Part shown: positions 55,400 through 64,000 of the stretch, in pieces
How positions within the stretch are numbered: the first letter of the stretch is position 1
Layout of the letters: each line of letters opens with the position of its first letter
NCBI GenBank assembly: GCA_025506515.1
Contig: CM046451.1
Location: forward strand, 66,624,819-66,688,818
DNA length: 64,000 nucleotides
Direction of reading: 5' to 3'
From: Flaveria trinervia
Taxonomy: Eukaryota; Streptophyta; Magnoliopsida; Asterales; Asteraceae
Notes under the pieces: generated by a model
Database searches by the model: none
The model's input: the letters and a program-made list of their open reading frames with translations, nothing else
What the model was told of the DNA's origin: nothing
Program-made: the position numbers and the translations under genes

Positions 55400-58330
55400 A
55401 TGTCTTCTCAGAAAGTGGACATGTTTTTTATTTATCAAACTTCAATTTTGATTTATGTAAATCATGATTTTGTTTGAAGTTGTCATGTATGTTTCTTTGA
55501 GTTTTCTTCAGTTCTTTCATATTACAAAAATCATCATCAAAACTAGAAGTCCTGGATATTTTATTATGAAAATGATTTCTAATTTTGGGTTTCACAGATG
55601 AGATTGGTGAGATGGGCTTGTTTTGGGGAATTCTCAATCTTTTTTTGCTTGAAGAAACAATCATATGTATTGTGATTGGTCATATCACAGACATAACAAT
55701 AACTGTTAAAATAAAATTTTTTGGTGAAATGATTATTCATGTCATAGATTGAGCAATATTGATTGAAAAAGCACTAATCTGCTTTGTGATTAGACATCAC
55801 ACATACTTCACAGTACATGATTTTCTCTTTTTCTTGCTCCTGATGCGTTAGTAGGTTTACCAATCCTCAACTGAGCATTATTCTTTGATTTTGATGACGA
55901 ACTAAAATCAGCCTTGTTTGCTGGTTGTTTCACAACACTGCTACTTTTTATTCTTTTAGGCGGACGTTGTTTCCTTAATCTTTTTATGTCCTCCTTTTCT
56001 TGTTTATTTACATGATCTTTTTAAATATGTTAAAACCAACTCCTTGCTTAACTTTTATTGATGGTAATCTGTTTTGCATTGAGCCTTTTGAATCTGAGGG
56101 GTTTTTCCTTTGTTTCTGCATGAAACTTTGTCTGATTTGCTTAAATTCTTAGGAGAAATGATCTCACTATCTGATCTGCTTTTAGTATTGGTTTCCCAAA
56201 AAATTTGCTTCCTTCTTTTCTTTGGAAATTGCAGGAATGAATTTCACAAATTGCACTATTGATTTAACTAGGCTTTTTGGTTTGATGGCAGTTACAGACT
56301 TGTCTGAGCACTCTTTGATTTTGATTGGATGACCTAGTTTGATTTTCTCCTTATTTGTTTTAATGTAAACACTTGGTTTTTTTGAGGATTTGTTGTTTGA
56401 GTTAGTACTAATTTAGGTTCAAAAGCTTTAGGTTCATTTTGGTCACAAAGAGTGATTGAGTTAGGCATGACAATGTAATAGTCATTATATGGTGGGGAAG
56501 ATGAGTTATATCCAATCCTAGTCATATGTTTTGGATCCTTTTGTGAATCAAGCATCTCTTATAGCTTTGCTCAAGACAGTTAAAACTTTTCAAGTTTCAC
56601 TTCAGTAACTGATTACTCCGCTTTAGATTGAGCTAACTTTCTAGTTAACTTTTCATTCTCAGCTGGAAGAGTGTACTTTTCTCCATGTAGTTTTTCAGTG
56701 TAAAAAATGAGAGGTTTGATTTTTATTTCAAAACTCTTGATTTCCGTTTTAAGCATCTCAGATTTCACTTTTTCTTCTTGGATTTTAGCTATCAAATTTG
56801 TGATTATGCTCACGATAACCCTGTAGTTCAGCAATGCATTTATCACTACAAAGAATAGATTTTACCTCATATGGCATTGGAGTTGAGGTTTGACTTCCTA
56901 AACATATAGGCTCCAATCACATACTCTATCTTGTTTGAAGACAACAGCATTTGAAGTAGTTTGGCTACTTCCACGAGCTTGGTTGATCAGTTGTGGCTGA
57001 CTCTGGTATGATTGTTGATGTTGTTGTTGGTGATGATAATGTTGTTGATGATTGTTGGACTGGAAGCTTGAGCCTGGTTGAGATGATGATTGACCTTGAG
57101 AATTCCTTTAGATACTGTTATTTTTTCTTTTTGGAGTAATACATTCTCTTGAAAAGTGGCCAGTCATACCACAGTTAAAGCATTTAACTTTAGAATTGCC
57201 ATATCCAAGCTTGGTATTCTCATTGAAGCTAAGCTTTCTTCCTTTTCTGAAAAACTTATTAGCTCTCATTGCTATCATAGCCATTTGTCACTGTAAATCC
57301 ATTTCTTCTACATCATATGGATTCAATTCTTTTAAGTCTTCTTGGATCAAGTGAGCAGATGTGAATCTTCCTCCTAAGTAAGCTTCAAAGTTTACAACAA
57401 AAGCATTGTCATTGGCCTATTTTTGTTCATAGCTTTGATCTTCAGGCTTACTTGTAGGAATGACAGTAGACCCAGTTGGTTAAGATGAGGTTGATGGCTT
57501 GTTTGTTGATGGTGCAACGATGAATCCTGTCGATTTTACTTGATCTCTTGATGAGAGAAAGTCATCATCTTTAGTTATGAATGCATTTTCCATAGAATGA
57601 GAGTTGGATGGAAATATATATGCTTTAATGACTTGAGGGTCCACCAAAGTTTCTACTCTTTTCATCAAGTTCAAGAGCTTCAATTTTGGCAATCATTATA
57701 TCCGAGGTGGTACTCTCGAGATCAAGAGTGTTTTTCAGCATGGTAACATTTTTGTTTCCAACTCTTAGGCAGGCTATGTAGCATCTTCTTGTTCAACTCT
57801 TTGACTTTGTATGTAACCCCCATAATCTTTAGATCATTCACCAGCTGCAAAAATATATACAGTTTTTTAAAGATTGACACCCCCTTGGAGTGATGAAATA
57901 TTTCATTTTGATTGGCTAGTTTATCCTTGTTAATTTCTGCCACTTCACTATTGCCTTCACACATAATCAACAGTGCATCACAAACAAATTTAGCTAATCC
58001 ATACTTCTCCAGTCGCACATCCATTTTCATGGGTTGAGTGAGAATGGAATATGCCTAAAGATCAATCTTTATCTGCTTGTATTCATCATCATCAAAGTGA
58101 GATCTTCAATAGGAATTCTTGATGTTTTGTATAAGGCAGCTTGATCAACTAAGAGTGTCACAGGGATGTGAGGTCCTTTACATATGGATATCTAGTAATC
58201 TGGATCTACACCTGTAATATAATTCATAAACCTGATTTTCCATTGCTTAAACTCAGATTTGTGTTTTAGCATAGGAGGTTTAGGAGTATGACCAAGTTTA
58301 GAAAACATGTGAGAATCTTTGTTTTATCTT
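55400..58330 (-). pseudogene. gag: gag of element F, decayed
   Basis: The frame begins FSKLGHTPKPPMLKHKSEFK near 58320. The position aligned with the ATG of A reads AAG, so the original start appears lost, although a nearby downstream ATG exists. Then VCDALLIMCEGNSEVAEINK (57722-58030), KVIKAYIFPSN-like sequence (57480-57692), a CCHC region near 57150-57190, AKIQEEKVKSEMLKTEIKSF (56613-56846, coiled-coil-like), LDSQKDPKHMTRIGY (56334-56555) and basic segments. Many stops. Confidence 0.8.
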
Positions 58331-58715
58331 GTTGGAATATTACTTAGATTGATTGTAAGTCCAAACAGTCCAAATAGACCAAACAGTCTTATGTGAATAG
58401 ATCTGATAACAATTAACTAATTTTTGTTGAATCTTTTCTGAGTGACCCTTCTGTTGGTTTAATGTGTGAATATTAGGAGGTTAATAAGGTCTTATTTCTA
58501 ATTTTATGGTTGAGTAAGTTATTCATAGATTTGTTCTTGAGAATGATTATGGGTGAATAGTGATTGTTGAGATTTTTCCAGCAGAGTTTCAGAATGTATA
58601 CTGTTTAGAGGTGGTAGAACACTCTTACCAGTAACTCAATCACAAGATCAATCGATTTCAGTTCAGATCTGAGCTGATTTGAAGATAAACCAAGAGCCAA
58701 AGCTCTAATGCCAAT
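58331..58715 (-). other. 5' leader and primer-binding site of element F
   Basis: No gene. The PBS at 58702-58713 reads TGGCATTAGAGC on the minus strand, two transitions from TGGTATCAGAGC. Confidence 0.78.
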
Positions 58716-59239
58716 TGACTGGGCATGAGAATGATATTTTTAGTTGATATGAATCATCTAAGATTGAATATGGTGATTGAGTAAGTGAATATATGGAGGA
58801 ATCATACAAACACAGAACATTAAATGCAATAAGTACTCATAAATTCTCTTTGTATTGATTGAGGTGAAGAGGTTACAATGAATGCTAGGGTTTGAGCATT
58901 AAACAGTAACAATACACCTTCAGAACATAAGACTAAACAAAATATTATGATTGTCTAATGTCTATCAATAGTCACCTCACATACAAGGATTTCAAATCTA
59001 TTTATTGGCTGACAAGATGCCTTTTACAAAAGGACTAAAGTACCCCTATACTATATTCTAGTCTAAGAAAAAAGTCTTTATCAACATTTGTCTTTGTTCA
59101 TCCGCATTGACTAGTGTGGATGAGTTGATCTTCATGAGCATTTTTTTTCTTCTATTGCATAAGTGTTTGATCATCAACATTGACAAATGCGGATGAATAA
59201 ACACTTGGCGCATTTGCTGCTAAGCATCCGCATTAGACA
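58716..59239 (-). repeat. 5' LTR of element F
   Basis: Ends CCCAGTCA on the minus strand like A. A decayed TATA region (AATAAATAGA) lies near 59000 and CCGCATT/AATGCGG motifs at 59100-59235. The outer boundary (TGTCTAATGCGG at 59239) is chosen by the switch to G coding sequence and is less sure. Confidence 0.72.
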
Positions 59240-59269
59240 ACCCTTATGCTCCATTAAGAATAACATTAT

Positions 59270-59650
59270 TGCATAATCTGTGGTCTATATAACCACATGG
59301 CTAAAGTTTGTTACTACAATCCACCAAACCACATTATGCAACCAAGTGTTAAGGAATGAAAAGCTTGTTTCTGAAGCCAAGTTGCTTTTGGAAGAAACTC
59401 ATTCTTTCGAAAGGGAAATAGTTTCAAAAGACAAGCCAAGGAACACAAATGGACAAAAAGAATCCTTTGAAACCTTCTAAGAAGAAGATGGATTCTCAAG
59501 AAAAGGTGGTGACAACTTCTTCCAAAAAGAAAGAAGCCTCAAAAGCAAGTCATGCTGCTCAAGCATCCACAGGCTCATCTACACTGATCAACCATAGGAT
59601 GCAATGGAAGACCAGAAAATATGTTGCAACCCACACCTCTTATTCATAAA
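59270..59650 (+). pseudogene. C-terminal gag of element G
   Basis: CCHC knuckle CIICGLYNHMAKVC encoded at 59270-59311, matching the second knuckle of B (CVMCESTAHLAKDC). Then a Lys/Ser-rich tail with stops and shifts (KKMDSQEKVVTTSSKKKEAS). Confidence 0.75.
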
Positions 59651-59769
59651 TCATAGTTGAACCCCCATGCATATATGTTGGTTCAATTATCTCATCTACA
59701 TTGGAAGAACCCAAGACCAACAAGGCTTGGTTTCCAATAGTAACTAATCATTTCATCTTATGTGTAGGG

Positions 59770-60058
59770 ACATCCATTTGAAAAGAATGGAAATGTATGG
59801 ATTACGGACAGTGGATGCTCCAAAAACATGATAGGGAACATATTTCTCCTACAACAATTTGAACATTTTGATGCAGGTCCTGTTTAGTTTGGAGGTGAAG
59901 CCGAATGATACATTTTTTGTAGAGCTAGTGTATCTAATGGTAAGTTAAAAGTTGACAAAGTAAACTTTGTCAAACAACTTGAACACAATCACTTTAGTGT
60001 TTCTCAATTCTATGATCAAAAGCACTAAATGTTTTTCTTAGAACATTAGTGCATTATT
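59770..60058 (+). pseudogene. Protease segment of element G
   Basis: WITDSGCSKNMIGN near 59800-59840, the copia protease site, then FGGEAE. The frame then runs into the Cassandra insertion. Confidence 0.8.
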
Positions 60059-60328
60059 TATGACACCCTATATAAATCTCACATCGGTCATGGACAGGAA
60101 AGATTCGTGATACATACGGAATGTCCTACCTTTAACATCAACAACATATTTTGAGCATATTGGTTGTGGATGAGTGGAGAAGTCTATAGTTAAGCGTGCT
60201 TAGGTGGGAGCAATCTTGGGATGGGTGATATCCATGGGAAGTTTTCACTCGGGCAACCAAAAGAAAACCTGTGAGGTCCTCATGGACATAGCGGATAATA
60301 TTTTTGGTGTGAGAGGCTGGGTGTTACA
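60059..60328 (+). mobile_element. Cassandra-type TRIM, solo LTR with 5S rRNA-like segment
   Basis: 270 bases. It starts TATGACACCC (two transitions from TGTAACACCC) and ends GGGTGTTACA, giving 10-base terminal inverted repeats. 60188-60260 resembles the internal promoter half of 5S rRNA: AGTTAAGCGTGCT (60188-60200) and GGATGGGTGA (60219-60228), then TGGGAAG. 5S-like LTRs are the hallmark of Cassandra elements. Flanks TTATT (60054-60058) and TTATC (60329-60333) are a probable target duplication with one change. No PBS or second LTR, so it is a solo LTR inside the protease/pre-integrase region of G. Confidence 0.88.
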
Positions 60329-60333
60329 TTATC

Positions 60334-61509
60334 CTCAAATCCAGGATGATAGTTTCTCAGGAATTAGTGCTTCTTAGATCTTCTAGAAGAGAGGATATGT
60401 ACAAGCGGTATATGAACAATGCTTCCCCACTAGGTGAAGTATCATGCTTTTTCCAAAGCTAATTGTGATGAGTCAATTTTTGGCATAAAAGAATGTTCCA
60501 TGTTATTTTAAAACCATGAACAAATTGATTAAAAATAACTTGGTACGTGATGTGCCTAAAAAAGAATTTTTTTTGAAAAGATAATCGTGTTGCTTGTTTG
60601 AAAGGGAAGCAACACAAGGTATCTCACAAATCAAAAGAGGTTAACCCCCATCACCACCCCATTACACTTATTTCACATTGATCTATTTGGTTCCACAAGT
60701 ATAATGAGCATTGGAAGGAAATCGTATTGCATTGTGATTGTTGATGATTTTACAAGCTTTACATGGATATTCTTTTTAAGAACTAAATATGAAACTGCTA
60801 CAACTTTAAAATATTTTATTCCTAAAATTGAAAATCAATTTGATAACAAGGTAAAAATCATTAGAGTGGTCAAGGGCCGAAGTTTAAGAATCAAGTTTTT
60901 GACTGATTCTGTAAGTCAAAAGAGATTGCTAGATAATAAAATGCTCCTAGAACTCCTCAACAAAATGATGTTGCTGAGAGGAGGAACATGACACCCATTG
61001 AGGCTACAAGAACTATGTTAGCTGATTCAAAGCTACCTCTAACTTTCTGGGTAAAGGCAGTTAGCACTGCATCTTATGTGCAAAACCAGGTTCTCATTGT
61101 TAATCGCCATGGAAAGACCTCTTATGAGCTATGTAACAAGATGCTACCTTTCATTGGCCTTCTTAGGTCCTTTGGAATCAGGTGCACCATACTTAACACA
61201 AAAGACAATTTTAAAAAATTTTCTTAAATGTTTGATGATGCTATCTTTGTTAGATATGGCTCAAACTCTATTGCTTATAGAGTATATAACATCAAAAATC
61301 AACAATTTGAGGAAGCATCCAAAATTGTTGTCAATGAGCACACTCCTTATGTTAAGGGAAATGGTCCTGGTCATATTTTTGATTTGGAATTGTTTCCAAG
61401 ATATTCTAAACCATCTTGTGAGAATATTTCAGCTACAGCAGGAACTAAAAGCGACTTCTATGACAATCAACTATTTGAGTCACCAGACCTATTCCAATTT
61501 CTCCAATAA
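60334..61509 (+). pseudogene. Integrase of element G, decayed
   Basis: GAG-pre-integrase remnants (ILKSRM; CLKGKQHKVSHKSKE). Core 60704-60991: SYCIVIVDDFTSFTWIFFLR, then IIRVVKGRS where B has RCDQGTQF, so the second catalytic Asp is lost. 60988-61227: TPIEATRTMLADSKLPLTFW, GLLRSFGIRCTILNTKDN. 61228-61509: RYGSNSIAYRVYNIKNQQFEE. Confidence 0.83.
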
Positions 61510-61813
61510 GTCATGAAGATCAAGCTCCCACTACTGGAAGTCCTGAAAGCTTGAATATCTCATGAAACAATGGAGCTTTAACAAGTTGTTAGCAACTAAG
61601 CTTCAAACCTCATTACCTGACAACTCCAACATTCAACACCAAGTTGATGAAGACAGTGATATGGAGGAACATGTAACTGTTGATGCTGCTTCACAACAAA
61701 ATACTATTGATACCGTCACATATTCATTCAATCAGTCCTCATTTATGTGTGAGACATTAGCTTGAAATGGTGTTTAAAATTCTAAGCAGAACTTCTTTGA
61801 CTTTGATCTATCT
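61510..61813 (+). other. Integrase-RT linker of element G
   Basis: Low-complexity Asp/Ser/Gln-rich polyprotein linker remains (61562-61765 is open by chance or descent); no separate gene. Confidence 0.5.
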
Positions 61814-62997
61814 ATGCAACAAGATGTAATTCCTAGGCTTAGTATACATAATACTCATCCAGCTGAGAACATTATTGGGGATCTCTCAGTAGGAGTGAGA
61901 ACAAGAAATCAGACCCACAATGAGAATAACTGCTTCTACTCATGCTTTGTCTCTCAAATGGAACCTAAAAAGGTGGAAGAAGCCCTCAAGGACAATAATT
62001 GGGTTGAAGCAATGCAAGAGGAGGTATTTCTGATCAAGAAGCAAAAGGTATGGAAACTATGTCCATTAGCACCTGGGCAAGTCCCCATTGGCACTAAGTG
62101 GGTGTTCAAAGAAAAAGACAATAGATGTTTGATCATCGAGAAAAAAGCAAGACTTGTGGTTCAAGGATACAAATAGGAGGAAGGCATATATTACATTGAT
62201 GTCTTTGCATCTTTTGGAAGACTTGAGGCTATGTGAATCTTCCTTGCTTTTGCAGCATTCAAGAACCTCATAGACTATCAACTTAATATCAAATGTGCAT
62301 TTTTGTATGAGACACTAGGCACCTAGGTTGTGGTAGATACATTATCTATCAACTTATGCCAACCATGTGTGCAAGCTGGATAAAGCTCTTTTTGGGTTAC
62401 ACTAGAAACCTAGGCTGTGGTATGAGATATTGTCTCAATTTCTTCTGACGAATGGCTATATAAGAGTCACCATAGACAAAACGTTGTTCATAAAGAAGTC
62501 TAGGAACGACATGTTGCTTGTACAAGTCTATGTCGATGACATTATATTTGTTGCCTCAAATGACCAAATGTGCAAAGATTTTTAAATCATCATGAGAAAG
62601 AAGTTTCAGATGAGTTTTATAAGAATGATGGATCCTTCCTTCAGGTTCGAGTGAAGCTAATAGAAGAATGGTTGTTTATAAATCCATCTAATTATGTCAA
62701 TAACATCTTAGAACGATTTGAGATGATAGATTGTAAGCTAGCCAAGACACCTATACCCGAAATCATAATCTTTGTCCTATTTCCAAGTGCGAGGATACTG
62801 ATTAGCATCAGTATAGGGCAATTATTGGATCTCTGATGTATCTCACTGCAAGCAAACCTGATATCTTGTTTGCAACTTGCATTTATACAAGATATCAGGC
62901 TGATCTTAAGCTATCTCACTAATTATTGTTAATATAATTCATAGATACCTAAAAAAGGAGCTCCTAATCTGGGGCTTTGATATCCTAAGAATAAATA
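61814..62997 (+). pseudogene. RT and start of RNase H of element G
   Basis: NNWVEAMQEEVFLIKKQKVW, GTKWVFKEKDNRCLI and KARLVVQGYK (61814-62176). Decayed LNIKCAFLYE. LLVQVYVDDIIFVAS near 62510-62555 with YVDD intact. LMYLTASKPDILFATCIYTRYQAD near 62830-62910, ending at a GFDILRIN-like stretch where H begins. Multiple stops. Confidence 0.83.
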
Positions 62998-63689
62998 TGT
63001 AAAGATTAATAAAGAGGCTGATGCAACCTAAACATCCAAAGTCTGTCCTACATGCTGCACGAGTTCAATGAAGATGAATGCGTAGGAAGTTTCACACATG
63101 CAATAGAAATATTCTAAGTGTGAAAGCTTCCAAAGCCAAGACCAACTTACATCTGATGTACTTTTCCATAAAGCTGGACACCTTTCTGCTGTATCTCTGT
63201 AAGGTCACCAACTTACATGAGTTAGTGAAAAGGTCAATGCTTTTGGTAACTATACATTGAGGTCTTGAATCTGTAAATTTCTACTTCATGTACTTTATCC
63301 TTTTTGTAATAGATAAGGATGTGAGCTATGGCATGTCATAATCACTTGTCAAAAGGCAATCTGCCTTTTGACTCTACAATTGATTTTGTTTGTGTCTAGT
63401 CAATTGTATCCAAGTGGCTTTCAAAGTATAGCCGGCTGTAGGATGTAGTATAAGTATCTCATGTTCTTGTATCTTTCTAATATGCTTTGTAACACTTGTA
63501 ATAGAACACAGAGAAAGCAATATACTGCATTCTTCAAAACCATACACTTGTGTTTTCTTGGTATGTCTCTTATATTACTTGTGTTCTTAGTGTCTCATTT
63601 GTGGTTAATCCAGTTTACTGTTTGATTAATTTGGTTAATCTCCTTTTTGTGTTGTTGTGTTGTAAGTGACCCCCTTCACCGGTCCTGCA
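62998..63689 (+). repeat. 5' LTR of element H
   Basis: TGTAAAGATT...GGTCCTGCA, 692 bases, aligned at both ends with the 465-base LTR of B. The middle (about 63170-63480) is longer in H, includes TATAAGTA and has no counterpart in B. Confidence 0.85.
63449..63456 (+). promoter_or_regulatory. Putative TATA box in the LTR of H
   Basis: TATAAGTA in GTAGTATAAGTATCTC, in the part of the LTR absent from B. Confidence 0.45.
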
Positions 63690-63703
63690 TTTGGTATGAG
63701 AGC
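63690..63703 (+). other. Primer-binding site of element H
   Basis: TTTGGTATGAGAGC directly after the LTR; one change from TGGTATCAGAGC. Confidence 0.85.
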
Positions 63704-63773
63704 TTTCCAGGCTCTCGATATAAGATCTCACCATCTTAAGATCCCTCACACACACAAATACTCAACTTTTCAA

Positions 63774-64000
63774 ATGAAAGCCATTTCCAAGACTGATATG
63801 GAAACTGGAACCATGAACAAGTCCCTACTGATCACTCTTGATGAGTTTGATACATGGTGTTTGAGAATGGAAGGTTTCATCAGGTCTCTTGATTCAAGAA
63901 TGTGGGAGTCTATTGAGAATGGACCTTTCATACCTAGCACCCCTTCTGCTACTGGTGCTGGTATGATCCCCAAGGATGTGGCTAACTACTCTGATGAAGA
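63774..64000 (+). CDS. gag: gag of element H, N-terminal part, open to window end
   Basis: The ATG at 63774 follows an 84-base leader after the LTR. 75 codons without a stop: MKAISKTDMETGTMNKSLLI, FDTWCLRMEGFIRSLDSRMW and GAGMIPKDVANYSDE. B has the same sequence with a stop after RSLDLRM and a shift, so H is the better preserved copy. Copia capsid domain (UBN2 type) expected to continue beyond the window. Whether the rest is intact cannot be seen. Confidence 0.85.
   Translation, partial: MKAISKTDMETGTMNKSLLITLDEFDTWCLRMEGFIRSLDSRMWESIENGPFIPSTPSATGAGMIPKDVANYSDE

Larger units (their letters stand above)
51913..59239 (-). mobile_element. Element F: Ty1/copia fragment, same family as A, 3' end missing
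   Basis: Minus-strand order: LTR (58716-59239), PBS, gag, protease, integrase, RT and part of RNase H. Homology to A stops abruptly at about 51912, inside RNase H; no pol end, aORF or 3' LTR follows. Shares with A the gag start region, the PR-IN order and the CCGCATT motif in its LTR. Heavily decayed. Confidence 0.85.
59240..62997 (+). mobile_element. Element G: Ty1/copia fragment, same family as B, 5' and 3' ends missing
   Basis: Plus-strand order: last zinc knuckle of gag, protease, integrase, RT and start of RNase H. No 5' LTR or capsid domain: it starts inside gag at the boundary with F. It ends at the LTR of H, at sequence equivalent to GLWYPKN in B. Interrupted by a Cassandra solo LTR at 60059-60328. 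Confidence 0.85.
62998..64000 (+). mobile_element. Element H: Ty1/copia, same family as B, 5' end only
   Basis: 5' LTR (62998-63689), PBS and an open gag start run off the right edge. The gag start and LTR ends match B. It interrupts the pol of G; the left target copy would be AAATA (62993-62997). Confidence 0.85.

Noticed and set aside
60188..60260. 5S rRNA gene
   Set aside because: Only the internal promoter half resembles 5S, it is diverged, and it sits inside terminal inverted repeats typical of a Cassandra LTR.

Overview
The window is repetitive nuclear DNA from a flowering plant. I found no host gene, tRNA gene or CRISPR array. Nearly every base belongs to one of nine LTR retrotransposons or their remnants, mostly nested in each other: seven Ty1/copia, one Ty3/gypsy chromovirus and one Cassandra-type TRIM solo LTR. 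The coding style of the extra 3' ORFs, read from memory and not searched, resembles retroelement proteins annotated in daisy-family (Asteraceae) genomes; treat that taxon as a guess.

Layout. Element A (copia, minus) runs from beyond the left edge to 24094; its 5' LTR is 23359-24094 and its 3' LTR lies outside. Element E (copia, plus, 2137-14152, TSD AAGAA) sits inside A. Element C (copia, minus) is the container of the middle: 5' LTR 50605-51542, and 3' LTR represented only by 24095-24230, because A apparently inserted into that LTR. Element B (copia, minus, 26004-46151, TSD GAAAG) is inserted in the reverse transcriptase of C, and element D (Tekay/Del-like chromovirus, minus, 29932-38525, TSD TCTTG) is inserted in the 3' ORF of B. 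After 370 unassigned bases come F (copia, minus, same family as A, lacking its 3' end), G (copia, plus, same family as B, lacking its 5' end, with a Cassandra solo LTR at 60059-60328), and H (copia, plus, same family as B), whose 5' LTR and gag start run off the right edge.

How the parts work. Each element carries or once carried gag (capsid and zinc-knuckle nucleocapsid), aspartic protease, integrase, reverse transcriptase and RNase H, primed from a primer-binding site of the initiator tRNA-Met type. All are broken by stops and frameshifts, except that the short visible part of H gag is open. Copia elements A, B and E also carry a long additional ORF (aORF) between pol and the 3' LTR. The three aORFs are recognisably homologous although the elements differ.

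The most interesting signal is in the spacer between pol and aORF. In each of A, B and E it is filled with a short inverted-repeat motif that also fills that element's own LTR, and the motif differs between the three elements: CCGCATT/AATGCGG in A, CTTCGGAAG in B, CAGTAGTT/AACTACTG in E. In E and B a TATA box and a pyrimidine-rich leader follow just before the aORF ATG. This looks like a second, internal promoter built from the same motif as the LTR promoter and dedicated to the aORF. The aORF shows no clear signal peptide or membrane segment but has basic nuclear-localisation-like clusters, which argues against an envelope role.
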